Assembly (NCBI GenBank): GCA_018371275.1
Contig: JAHALF010000001.1
Span: 242,109 to 306,108 of the forward strand
Length of the DNA: 64,000 nt
From: Clostridiales bacterium
Lineage (GTDB): Bacteria > Bacillota > Clostridia > Lachnospirales > CAG-274
Reading direction: 5' to 3'
The notes beneath the pieces are model-generated. The model was not told the origin of the DNA. It made no database searches and was given only the letters and a program-made list of their open reading frames with translations. The first letter of the stretch is position 1. The number at the start of each line of letters is the position of its first letter. Position numbers and translations under genes: made by a program. Below are positions 52,336 to 60,183 of this stretch, one piece after another.

Positions 52336-53595
52336 ATGCCTTCAAAAAATGATGAACATAAAATTGCTTGCTCATTTTGTGGCAAATCTCAGGATGAAGC
52401 TAAAAAATTAGTAGCAGGTCCTAAAAATATATATATATGTGATGAATGTGTTGAACTTTGTTGCCAAATTATATATGAAGAATTTCCTATAGAGACTACA
52501 CATTCTGACTTTTCTGCAAACTTTAAACTACCAAAACCAAAAGAGATAAGAGAATATCTTGATCAATATGTTATAGGCCAAGAAGATGCAAAAAAAGCTT
52601 TAGCTGTTGCTGTTTATAATCATTATAAAAGAATAACATCTAATCCTCTAGAAACAAATGTGGAACTACAAAAAAGCAATATTCTACTAATAGGTCCTAC
52701 TGGTACTGGTAAGACATTACTTGCTCAAACATTGGCTAGACTTATAGATGTTCCATTTGCTATTGCAGATGCAACGAGTCTTACAGAGGCTGGGTATGTT
52801 GGAGAGGATGTTGAAAACATACTTTTAAAAATAATACAAGCAGCTGATTTTGATATAGAAAGAGCACAAAGAGGCATTATATATATTGATGAGATAGACA
52901 AAATTGCTAGAAAATCTGATAATCCATCTATTACAAGAGATGTTAGTGGTGAAGGCGTTCAACAAGCACTTCTAAAAATATTAGAAGGTACTGTTGCATC
53001 TGTTCCACCTCAAGGTGGTAGAAAACACCCTCATCAAGAATTTATACAAATAGATACATCTAATATATTATTTATATGTGGTGGTGCCTTTAGTGGGCTT
53101 GAAAAAGTTATTCAAAAAAGAACTAAAAATAAAGTTATAGGATTTGGTGCAGAAGTTCAATCTAAAAAAGATTTAATATCTGGTGAAATATTAAAAGATG
53201 TTTTACCTCAAGATTTACACAAATTTGGCTTAATACCAGAACTTATAGGACGTATGCCTGTTGTTGTTACATTAGATAGTTTAGATGAAAAATCTTTAGT
53301 ATCAATATTAACTGAACCTAAAAACTCCCTTATAAAACAATATGAATATTTATTTGAATTAGATAATGTCTTATTACAATTTGAAGAACCTGCTATAAAA
53401 GCTATTGCTAAAAAAGCTATTTCTCAGGAAACAGGTGCTCGTGGTCTTCGTGCAATAGTAGAAAGTTTTATGACAGATATTATGTATGATATACCTTCAG
53501 ATGATAATATCGAAAAATGTATAATAACAGAAAAAGTTGTAAATAAAGAAGAAAAACCAACTCTTATATATAAAAATAATCAAGAATTAGCTTAA
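52336..53595 (+). CDS. clpX: Clp protease ATP-binding subunit ClpX
   Basis: ClpX unfolds proteins and feeds them to ClpP. The 419-residue protein has the N-terminal zinc domain (CSFCGKSQ, CDECVELCC), Walker A GPTGTGKTLLAQ, Walker B IIYIDEIDKIARK, and sensor 2 GARGLRAIVE. It is full length. A bidirectional terminator separates it from crr. Confidence 0.97.
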   Translation: MPSKNDEHKIACSFCGKSQDEAKKLVAGPKNIYICDECVELCCQIIYEEFPIETTHSDFSANFKLPKPKEIREYLDQYVIGQEDAKKALAVAVYNHYKRITSNPLETNVELQKSNILLIGPTGTGKTLLAQTLARLIDVPFAIADATSLTEAGYVGEDVENILLKIIQAADFDIERAQRGIIYIDEIDKIARKSDNPSITRDVSGEGVQQALLKILEGTVASVPPQGGRKHPHQEFIQIDTSNILFICGGAFSGLEKVIQKRTKNKVIGFGAEVQSKKDLISGEILKDVLPQDLHKFGLIPELIGRMPVVVTLDSLDEKSLVSILTEPKNSLIKQYEYLFELDNVLLQFEEPAIKAIAKKAISQETGARGLRAIVESFMTDIMYDIPSDDNIEKCIITEKVVNKEEKPTLIYKNNQELA

Positions 53596-53635
53596 AATAA
53601 AGGATTGTAGATAAAAATCTACAATCCTTTATTTT
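53594..53635. terminator. Bidirectional terminator between clpX and crr
   Basis: A perfect 19-base stem (53594-53612 with 53617-53635, core AAGGATTGTAGAT) with a four-base loop lies between convergent genes. Confidence 0.92.
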
Positions 53636-53677
53636 ATATAATATATACTATAATTAGCAAACATCTTAAAATATATA

Positions 53678-54160
53678 TTACTCAAAAGTTGCAATAATAT
53701 CTTCTCCAGCTTTTGCATCAAAACCTGTTTTAAAACTTACATTTTTAGCACTACCTTCGCCTGTTACAACCAACATACTTGTTGTGCTATATCCTGCCTC
53801 TTTAATTTTTTCTATATCAAAAGTAATAAGAGTTTGACCTTCTTTTACTTTATCACCCATTTCTACTAGACATTCAAATCCATTACCTTTCATATTTACA
53901 GTATCAATACCAATATGAAGAATCATTTCCATACCATTATCAAGCTTTAAAGCACAAGCATGCTTAGAATCTTTCATAACTAATGCTATTTCACCATCTG
54001 CTGGTGCAACAACTTTATTATCTGTAGGTATAATACCTATACCATCACCCATACTTTTACTTGCAAATGCTTCATCTTCCACTTCTGTAATAGGTATTAC
54101 TTTACCACTTAAAAATGCTTTTAATTCTTTATTTTTATTTTTCTTTAAAAATGAAAACAT
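53678..54160 (-). CDS. crr: PTS glucose-type EIIA protein
   Basis: The 160-residue protein is a free EIIA-Glc: VVAPADGEIALVMKDSKHA, the phosphorylated His in MILHIGIDTVNMKG, and GQTLITFDIEKI. It takes phosphate from HPr and passes it to sugar EIIB proteins. It is co-transcribed with ptsH and ptsI, but no EIIBC gene is near, so it may serve several sugar permeases encoded elsewhere. Confidence 0.92.
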   Translation of the reverse strand: MFSFLKKNKNKELKAFLSGKVIPITEVEDEAFASKSMGDGIGIIPTDNKVVAPADGEIALVMKDSKHACALKLDNGMEMILHIGIDTVNMKGNGFECLVEMGDKVKEGQTLITFDIEKIKEAGYSTTSMLVVTGEGSAKNVSFKTGFDAKAGEDIIATFE

Positions 54161-54175
54161 AATTATCCCTCCATA

Positions 54176-55870
54176 TTAATTAGACGTATTACTTTGTAAA
54201 AAATCCATAATACTTTCAACTGTTGGTTTAGATAAAACTTCATTAGCATAATTTTTAGCATCAGTAAAAGAAGTTTCTAAAATTTGTTTTTTAACATTAT
54301 TTATTTCTGATGCAGACATAGAAAATTCGTCTAATCCTAAACCTAACAATATTTTAGCAGCTTTTGCATCACTTGCAAATTCTCCACACATACCAACTTT
54401 AATGTTTTCTTTATGACCTGCTTCAATAACTTTTTTGATACTCTGTAAAACAACAGGATGAAAAGAATTATACATATTAGATATTCTCTTATTACCTCTA
54501 TCTACAACAAGCATATATTGAGTTAAATCATTAGTACCAATGCTAAAGAAATCTACATATTTTGCAAATTCATCTGCTAATATAACAGATGCTGGTGTTT
54601 CTATCATCATACCAACTTCAATATTTTCATCAAACTTAATGTTTAAATCTCTAAGCTCTTGTTTACATTCTTCTAAAATCTTATTAGCTTCTAATATTTC
54701 CTCAATAGAAATAATCATAGGATACATTATTCTTATATAACCAAAAGAACTGGCTCTTAATATAGCTTTTAATTGAGCTTTAAACACATCTTTAAGCTCT
54801 AAAGATATACGAATAGCTCTCCAACCTAAAAATGGATTTTCTTCAAAATCAAATTTATAATATGGTAAAGATTTATCTCCACCAATATCTAAAGTTCGTA
54901 TAGTAACTTCCTTACCTTCACATAAAACAGCAGCCTCTTTATATATTTCAAACTGTTCATCTTCTGTTGGGAAATGAGTATTTTCCATATATACACATTC
55001 ACTTCTAAAAAGACCTATACCATCTATATTATGTTTAACAGCCATTTGTATATCTAATATATTGCCTACATTAGCACATAATTGTACTTCTCTACCATCC
55101 GTTGTAACAGCTTTTAAATTTTCAAGTTTTTTAAGCATTTCTTCTTCTTTTCTAAACTTTTCTTCAAGAATTTTATACTCTTCAAGCTCATTACTATCTG
55201 GATTTACAATAATATTACCTTTAGATGCATCCATAGCTATAATATCATTATCTAAAACAGAAGACATTATTCCATTAACCCCTACTAATGCTGGTAATCC
55301 TAAATTTCTAGCAATAATGGAGACGTGGCTTGTAACACCACCAAGTTCTGTAATAAAACCTTTAACTAACTTAAGATCTATTAAAGCTGTATCGGAAGGT
55401 GTTAAATCTTCTGCTATTAATACAACTTCTTCTTTAATATTTTCAAAAGGATTAACATTAATGCCTTTTAATTTAGAAATAATTCTACTACCAACATCTC
55501 TAACATCGGTAGCTCTTTCTTTCATATACTCATCATCCATCATTTTAAAAATATTAGATATTTCTTCTATGGCATTAGAAACAGCTATTTGGGCATTTTG
55601 TTCTTCATCATTTATCTTTCCAATTACAGCATCATATAATGTAATATCTTCTACAATCATATTATGTCCTGCAAATATTTCAGAATCTTTAGCTAAATGT
55701 GCTATTTCAGCTTTAGCTTCATTTAAAGCTGTTTCAAATTTATTAATTTCTTCTTCTTTACTTTCTAAAACATAACCTTCTGGCGTTAAATCTGTTTTTT
55801 CTATAACATAAGCCTTACCTATAACAATACCTTTAGAAGATGTTTTTTCAACAAATAATTTTTTTGACAT
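54176..55870 (-). CDS. ptsI: Phosphoenolpyruvate-protein phosphotransferase (enzyme I)
   Basis: Enzyme I transfers phosphate from PEP to HPr. The 564-residue protein has the phosphohistidine in LGGVTSHVSIIARNLGLPALVG, the PEP-binding core GIGLFRSECVYME, RTLDIGGDKSLPYY, and the C-terminal VGMCGEFASD. Its length is typical. It lies 13 bases after ptsH. Confidence 0.97.
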   Translation of the reverse strand: MSKKLFVEKTSSKGIVIGKAYVIEKTDLTPEGYVLESKEEEINKFETALNEAKAEIAHLAKDSEIFAGHNMIVEDITLYDAVIGKINDEEQNAQIAVSNAIEEISNIFKMMDDEYMKERATDVRDVGSRIISKLKGINVNPFENIKEEVVLIAEDLTPSDTALIDLKLVKGFITELGGVTSHVSIIARNLGLPALVGVNGIMSSVLDNDIIAMDASKGNIIVNPDSNELEEYKILEEKFRKEEEMLKKLENLKAVTTDGREVQLCANVGNILDIQMAVKHNIDGIGLFRSECVYMENTHFPTEDEQFEIYKEAAVLCEGKEVTIRTLDIGGDKSLPYYKFDFEENPFLGWRAIRISLELKDVFKAQLKAILRASSFGYIRIMYPMIISIEEILEANKILEECKQELRDLNIKFDENIEVGMMIETPASVILADEFAKYVDFFSIGTNDLTQYMLVVDRGNKRISNMYNSFHPVVLQSIKKVIEAGHKENIKVGMCGEFASDAKAAKILLGLGLDEFSMSASEINNVKKQILETSFTDAKNYANEVLSKPTVESIMDFLQSNTSN

Positions 55871-55883
55871 ACTAACCCTCTCT

Positions 55884-56147
55884 TTATTCGCCTAAACCAC
55901 TTTCAATAGCATCTACTAATAATTGTAAATCTTCTACTTCTTTATCTCCATCACATTGAATAGTAATTTCATCACCACATTTAATACCAGCTGCCATAAT
56001 ATTTAATACACTTTTAGCATTTACATTTTTATCTTTGTGAATAATTTTTACATTTGATGTACATTTTGTAGCTAATTTAGCAAACTCTCCTGCTGGACGC
56101 ATATGTAATCCTGCTTCATTTTTTATAGTCATAGTTTTTTCTACCAT
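55884..56147 (-). CDS. ptsH: Phosphocarrier protein HPr
   Basis: The 87-residue protein has the phosphorylated His in NEAGLHMRPAGEFAKLA and the regulatory Ser in NAKSVLNIMAAGIKCGDE, the site used by HPr kinase in Firmicutes for catabolite control. It is first in the ptsH-ptsI-crr operon, with a promoter about 150 bases upstream and a long AT-rich leader. Confidence 0.97.
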   Translation of the reverse strand: MVEKTMTIKNEAGLHMRPAGEFAKLATKCTSNVKIIHKDKNVNAKSVLNIMAAGIKCGDEITIQCDGDKEVEDLQLLVDAIESGLGE

Positions 56148-56293
56148 AATTCTAATTCTCCTTCAAAAAATTTTAATTTCTTTATTTTATTTTTAACAAC
56201 ATTTAAAATATTATTCTATATAATTTTTAATATTATTTAATAATACTTATTTTTAGTATAATTAAACATAAATATTATTATATTCTTAAAAAA

Positions 56294-56322
56294 AGTATAT
56301 CTCTATTTTAGAAAAATGTCAA
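56294..56322 (-). promoter_or_regulatory. Sigma-A promoter of the pts operon
   Basis: On the minus strand TTGACA (56317-56322) and TATACT (56294-56299) are 17 bases apart. It implies a 5' leader of about 140 bases that holds no gene and no clear hairpin. Confidence 0.72.
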
Positions 56323-56344
56323 CTATTTTACAATTTTGGTCAAT

Positions 56345-56383
56345 AAAAAGGTTATTTCATACAATTATATGAATAACCTTTTG
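56345..56383 (-). terminator. Terminator after the hypothetical membrane-anchored gene
   Basis: An AAAAGGTTATTTCAT arm pairs with ATGAATAACCTTTT (one bulge), about 50 bases past the stop at 56435. Confidence 0.8.
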
Positions 56384-56434
56384 TATAGTTTTCACAATTT
56401 TTTACATTTTATTTCTTTGTGCATTTTTTACAAT

Positions 56435-56899
56435 TTATTGTTTATAGTTAATAGATTTTTTTAAATATAAAATTCCATTATCCAATTTAACATTAAACTT
56501 TACATTATCTTTATATAATACTTCATTATAAATACTTATACCATCATAAAAATCTATTGAATACCCTAAATTATCTTCATAATTAAGAACATTTGAAACT
56601 ATCCTTTTATCCTTTACAAAAATTAATTGAACCATTCCTTCATTTATAGTTTCAGATATATATTGGCTTTTAAACCCTATTATACTTTCTATATCTTCTT
56701 TTGTTGTGTATGGTTTAAAAGTGTATAACCTTTCCCATTCAAATGGGATAACATCATTTAATGCTACTTCATTTTCTTTTATACTAGTAATAGACTTTTG
56801 TAATTTTTTATTATTCAATTTTATCTCACTATAATCTTTAAATTTAAAAAAAATTATAATGGTTATTAATAATATTAGTATATAAATAATTTTTTTCAT
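56435..56899 (-). CDS. Hypothetical membrane-anchored protein
   Basis: The 154-residue protein has one N-terminal hydrophobic helix (IIYILILLITIIIFFKF) and an extracytoplasmic domain with mixed strands (DVIPFEWERLYTFKPYTT, GMVQLIFVKDKRI). There is no lipobox and no Cys. This shape recurs in uncharacterised clostridial proteins, but I cannot assign a family. It lies just after a decayed acetyltransferase. Confidence 0.62.
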   Translation of the reverse strand: MKKIIYILILLITIIIFFKFKDYSEIKLNNKKLQKSITSIKENEVALNDVIPFEWERLYTFKPYTTKEDIESIIGFKSQYISETINEGMVQLIFVKDKRIVSNVLNYEDNLGYSIDFYDGISIYNEVLYKDNVKFNVKLDNGILYLKKSINYKQ

Positions 56900-56912
56900 A
56901 TATTAATTTACC

Positions 56913-57333
56913 TTATATGTGCAATATCATATTAACTTCATGTATATTTTCCTTATTTACTATATCTAACTGTTTAAAGCCTATATTTTGATACAATCTC
57001 TTAGCTATGTTGTTATCATACTTATATGTAGTCGTAATTATACTAGCATTATAATCTTTTTTTTAAATATTTATAATATAAATTAAAAATTTTTTACCAA
57101 TACCTCTATTTTGATACTGACAATCTATAATAAAGTTCCAAAGAAAAAATTTATTTTTTTTCAAAAATTTTAAATAAAGCAAATCCTATTTTATTACCAT
57201 CATCCCAAAGGTAAAAGTTTAAGCTATCTTCTACAGTTATATTATTTTTTATATCTTCTTAACTAGATATATATTTATATTGTTCCTCTTTTAATTCTAT
57301 TTTATCATATTTATCACTTTTTATAATATACAT
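56913..57333 (-). pseudogene. Decayed GNAT acetyltransferase
   Basis: Reading from the ATG at 57333, an acetyltransferase can be reconstructed only by ignoring lesions. There is an in-frame TAA at codon 25 (57259-57261), a frameshift in an A-run after SLNFYLWDDGNKIGFALFK, and another stop before the last third. After the shift the acetyl-CoA motif is clear: FIIDCQYQNRGIGKKFL, then AKRLYQNIGFKQLD. At least three lesions mean a true pseudogene, not a sequencing slip. Confidence 0.82.
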
Positions 57334-57342
57334 TATATTGCC

Positions 57343-57927
57343 TCAATTTTTATATTTTTTATATTCCCACCAAGGGTATAAATTATCTTTATCTACTATA
57401 TAACTTTTTTTAGCAATTTCTGCCAAAGGCTCATCTGAAAAGGAATCAGAATAAAATTCTCTTATTATAGTTTTTGGTATTTCCTTATTAAGCCTTATAA
57501 CTTTTTCTTGACCATAACAGTTAAGACCTGTGTATTTTCCTGTTTTTTTATCTACTTTAGATGCTATAAGATGTTTTATACCTAATCTTTTACATATAGG
57601 AGACAACAAAAATTCTGGAGATGCAGATATTATAATATCTGTATGCTCTTGTTTTTCATAATACCATTTTTTTATCCCATTTATATTTATATCCCAAAAA
57701 TTTTCTACTTCTTTATCAATATCTTTAACAACATTAAAGCAGCTATAAAACTTTTCTTTAAATTTTGTCTTTTCCATAAACCCTAAAGAAAAAGGTATAA
57801 AATAAAAAAGCTGTTTGGGTAAATATATTGCTATTTTAGGTTGACTTTTTAATAAGTACAAATAAAATTTTTGTGTGCTATCACCATCAAAAATAGTTTT
57901 ATCAAAATCATAAACATTTACTTCCAT
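57343..57927 (-). CDS. HAD-superfamily IB phosphatase
   Basis: The 194-residue protein begins VYDFDKTIFDGDS, the HAD motif I with nucleophilic Asp, then IISASPEFLLSPI (motif II) and FYSDSFSDEPLAE (motif IV). The helical cap between is of subclass IB, like SerB or glycerol-3-phosphatase-type enzymes. The substrate is unknown. It lies four bases after a YfcE-type phosphodiesterase gene, so they share a transcript. Confidence 0.88.
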   Translation of the reverse strand: MEVNVYDFDKTIFDGDSTQKFYLYLLKSQPKIAIYLPKQLFYFIPFSLGFMEKTKFKEKFYSCFNVVKDIDKEVENFWDININGIKKWYYEKQEHTDIIISASPEFLLSPICKRLGIKHLIASKVDKKTGKYTGLNCYGQEKVIRLNKEIPKTIIREFYSDSFSDEPLAEIAKKSYIVDKDNLYPWWEYKKYKN

Positions 57928-57931
57928 ACTA

Positions 57932-58477
57932 CTAATTAGCTATTAATGATTTTAGCTGCTCTCCCTTTAAATTTTTTATAATAAACTCTTTATTTTCATA
58001 AACCATATAACTATTTTCTTGTTCTTGCTTTGGTAAAGATATAGAACCAGGATTTATATAAATACCTTTTTCAAGTTTTTCTATTGTATTAATATGAGTA
58101 TGACCATGTATTAATATGTCATTATCCCCTATATTAGGCATATTATCTTTATTATATAAATGTCCATGTGTTAAAAATAAATTAATTCCATCTACATTTA
58201 AAATATTATAATCTGACATTATAGGAAACTCTAAAACCATTTGGTCTACTTCAGAGTCACAATTTCCTCTAACACAAATAATTTTTTCTTTTAATATATT
58301 TAAAGCTTCAAAAACTTTTTTAGGATCATACTCTTTAGGAAGTGGATTTCTCGGTCCATGATAAAGTATATCTCCTAATAAAACTATTTTATCTGGATTT
58401 TCTTTTTGTATAACATTCATTAGAATATCACAATAAAACATTGAACCATGTAAATCTGATGCAAATAATATTTTCAT
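57932..58477 (-). CDS. YfcE/MJ0936-type metallophosphodiesterase
   Basis: The 181-residue calcineurin-like enzyme has ASDLHGSMFYCD, LLGDILYHGPRNPLP, VRGNCDSEVDQ, THGHLYN and LIHGHTHIN, all metal ligands in order, then INPGSISLPKQ. It hydrolyses phosphodiesters in vitro; the physiological substrate is unknown. I start at the ATG at 58477, after AGAGGT; the ATG at 58498 has no site. Confidence 0.9.
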   Translation of the reverse strand: MKILFASDLHGSMFYCDILMNVIQKENPDKIVLLGDILYHGPRNPLPKEYDPKKVFEALNILKEKIICVRGNCDSEVDQMVLEFPIMSDYNILNVDGINLFLTHGHLYNKDNMPNIGDNDILIHGHTHINTIEKLEKGIYINPGSISLPKQEQENSYMVYENKEFIIKNLKGEQLKSLIAN

Positions 58478-58542
58478 TTTAAATACCTCTTCTTTCATTT
58501 TTATTCATTATTATTATCAAAAACAACAAAATTAACTTTTTT

Positions 58543-58576
58543 CGAACAAACTTTTGCTTTATACGAACATTTGTGC
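58543..58576 (+). promoter_or_regulatory. Tandem LexA-like boxes
   Basis: GAACATTTGTGC (58565-58576) differs by one base from GAACAnnTGTTC, the Firmicute LexA pattern. A weaker copy, CGAACAAACTTTTGCT (58543-58558), lies 21 bases upstream, two helical turns. They are followed by TATTAT and by a small membrane-protein gene on the plus strand. LexA control is inference. Confidence 0.42.
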
Positions 58577-58621
58577 TATTATATCATTATAAATTATTAC
58601 TTAATTAAGGGAGATTATTAT

Positions 58622-58836
58622 ATGAAACTATCCACAAATTTTTTATAGGAGTTGTTATTGGCTGTATTGGCTTTTTATTTTCATTTATTATATATGCAAT
58701 CTTATCCTGCCCTACTAATACTATGCTTTTACCTTGTGGTACGTTTTTAACAGTTCTTATTATATGTTTCATAGGATTTTATATATCATGTAATAATCTT
58801 AACTTTAATATTAAATTCAAATATATCAACTTATAA
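58622..58836 (+). pseudogene. Small two-helix membrane protein with a frameshift in a T-run
   Basis: An ATG with a good GGGAG site opens a frame that stops after eight codons. Restoring one T in the run at 58639-58644 (T6 to T7) gives a single 71-residue frame with two membrane helices (FIGVVIGCIGFLFSF and FLTVLIICFIGFYI) and a short basic tail. This may be a phase-variable gene, a recent null, or a homopolymer sequencing error. LexA-like boxes lie upstream. I do not recognise a family. The rest of the 478-base gap holds only a terminator. Confidence 0.6.
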
Positions 58837-58917
58837 TAATATTAAGTAATATATCAATATTTTCATATATTATTTATATTAGTAAAAATAATCTTTTTAT
58901 CCCTTATATAATAAATT

Positions 58918-58964
58918 ACCTATATTCTAATACTTTTTATTTTTTTAATATTAGAATATAGGTA
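58918..58964 (-). terminator. Terminator after fliS
   Basis: CCTATATTCTAATA pairs with TATTAGAATATAGG with a T-rich loop, directly past fliS. Confidence 0.82.
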
Positions 58965-58976
58965 TTTTATATTGTA

Positions 58977-59360
58977 TTAACTTTTTCCCATTCTAGCTAT
59001 TTTTATAGCCTCTTTCCATGTATCCCTAAATGATCTCAGATAGTCTAAAACTTCATTTAATATTTCTGTGTCCTTTTTTATATTAGCCTCTGTAAGTCTT
59101 CTATGCATATAATCATATGATGAATATAGTTGATGAGAAATTTCATAATCCATATTCAATGTTAATTGAAATTCTCTTATTATATCCTTTGTTTTTTGCA
59201 TAAATTTATTTGCTGAATAATAATCTTTTTTTTCTAAAGCTATTAAAGCTTGATTAGCAAATTTTATAGCACCATTATATAGCATTAAAGTTAAATCTTC
59301 TGGTGTAGCGGTATTTATTGAGTTTTCTTTAATTTTTGCATATGGATTGTTTTTATACAA
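58977..59360 (-). CDS. fliS: Flagellar secretion chaperone FliS
   Basis: FliS binds the C-terminus of flagellin and keeps it export-ready. The 127-residue helical protein has YAKIKENSINTATPEDLTLMLYNGAIKF at its N-terminus, the FliS hallmark. The start appears to be a TTG, eight bases after AAGGAG. It is the last gene of the filament operon. Confidence 0.94.
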   Translation of the reverse strand: MYKNNPYAKIKENSINTATPEDLTLMLYNGAIKFANQALIALEKKDYYSANKFMQKTKDIIREFQLTLNMDYEISHQLYSSYDYMHRRLTEANIKKDTEILNEVLDYLRSFRDTWKEAIKIARMGKS

Positions 59361-59377
59361 CTATGTCACTCCTTAGC

Positions 59378-59737
59378 TTAACTTTTTTCATCTATTAATA
59401 ATCCTACCATATCTTTTAATTTGGCAGATAAATCTAAACTCTCTTCAGATGGTATTTCTTTCATAACCTCTCCAGTTTCTGCATCTTTTATTTTTGCAAA
59501 AACTCTATTAGTTTCTTTATGTATATTATAAGAAATTTGTTTATTAATTACTTTAAATTTATCATTAGCCTCAGTAACTAATTTATCAAACCCCTCTTTA
59601 CTTAATGCAAAGTTTTTGTCCTCATTAGAGTTATTTTTAGTACTTGTTGATTTTGTTTTATCCTCATTTGTTATATTACTGCTTTTATAAGTTTTTATAT
59701 CACTATTCAAATTTAAGACTTTATTATTAACATCCAT
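59378..59737 (-). CDS. flaG: FlaG family flagellar protein
   Basis: The 119-residue protein has a disordered Ser/Thr/Asn/Lys-rich N-terminal half and the FlaG core (LNDKFKVINKQISYNIHKETNRVFAKIKDAETGEVMKEIP is compressed here from residues 55-95). FlaG affects filament length. I start at the ATG at 59737, after CGGAGG; an upstream frame extension overlaps the preceding gene. Confidence 0.85.
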   Translation of the reverse strand: MDVNNKVLNLNSDIKTYKSSNITNEDKTKSTSTKNNSNEDKNFALSKEGFDKLVTEANDKFKVINKQISYNIHKETNRVFAKIKDAETGEVMKEIPSEESLDLSAKLKDMVGLLIDEKS

Positions 59738-59753
59738 TTTAATAACCTCCGTT

Positions 59754-60173
59754 TTATCTAGAACTATCAAATAAGCTTCCATTTATGACATTTTGGTATG
59801 TACCTAAATAGCTATTATTTACCTTAGACATAGATTTTACAGATTTTATATTTACTTTTAGCAAATTTAAAATAGAATCTATTATTTTTTTATTTTTTTC
59901 GTCTAACTTAATAATATCTTCTATAAGTACATCATTTTCTTTAATAATACTTTTAACTTCCATATTATCAATATCATTAAATTTAATATTCTTTAATTTG
60001 TTATCTAAAATAATAAGTTTATCAAATAACTTTTGTCTATTGTTTAAATAATATTCTATGCGTTCCGCCTCATCCTCAGATTTTTCAAAAGTTTTACTTT
60101 TTGTATATTTCAATATATCATTTAAAATTTCTCTTTTTTCACATAATAAAGAAATATACTGTTTATTATCCAT
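59754..60173 (-). CDS. FlgN/FliT-like flagellar export chaperone (probable)
   Basis: The 139-residue protein is entirely helical and charged, with Lys, Glu and Asn, and ends in NSYLGTYQNVINGSLFDSSR. A small helical protein lying between fliD and flaG, with this kind of C-terminal tail, fits a FlgN- or FliT-type chaperone. Sequence identity to either family is not decisive. Ten bases separate it from fliD. Confidence 0.6.
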   Translation of the reverse strand: MDNKQYISLLCEKREILNDILKYTKSKTFEKSEDEAERIEYYLNNRQKLFDKLIILDNKLKNIKFNDIDNMEVKSIIKENDVLIEDIIKLDEKNKKIIDSILNLLKVNIKSVKSMSKVNNSYLGTYQNVINGSLFDSSR

Positions 60174-60183
60174 AAGCTACCCC

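Noticed and set aside
55062..55775. A 237-codon open frame on the plus strand opposite ptsI
   Set aside because: It is a shadow of ptsI: no ribosome site, Ser/Leu/Ile-rich composition as expected from the complement, and ptsI motifs are intact throughout.
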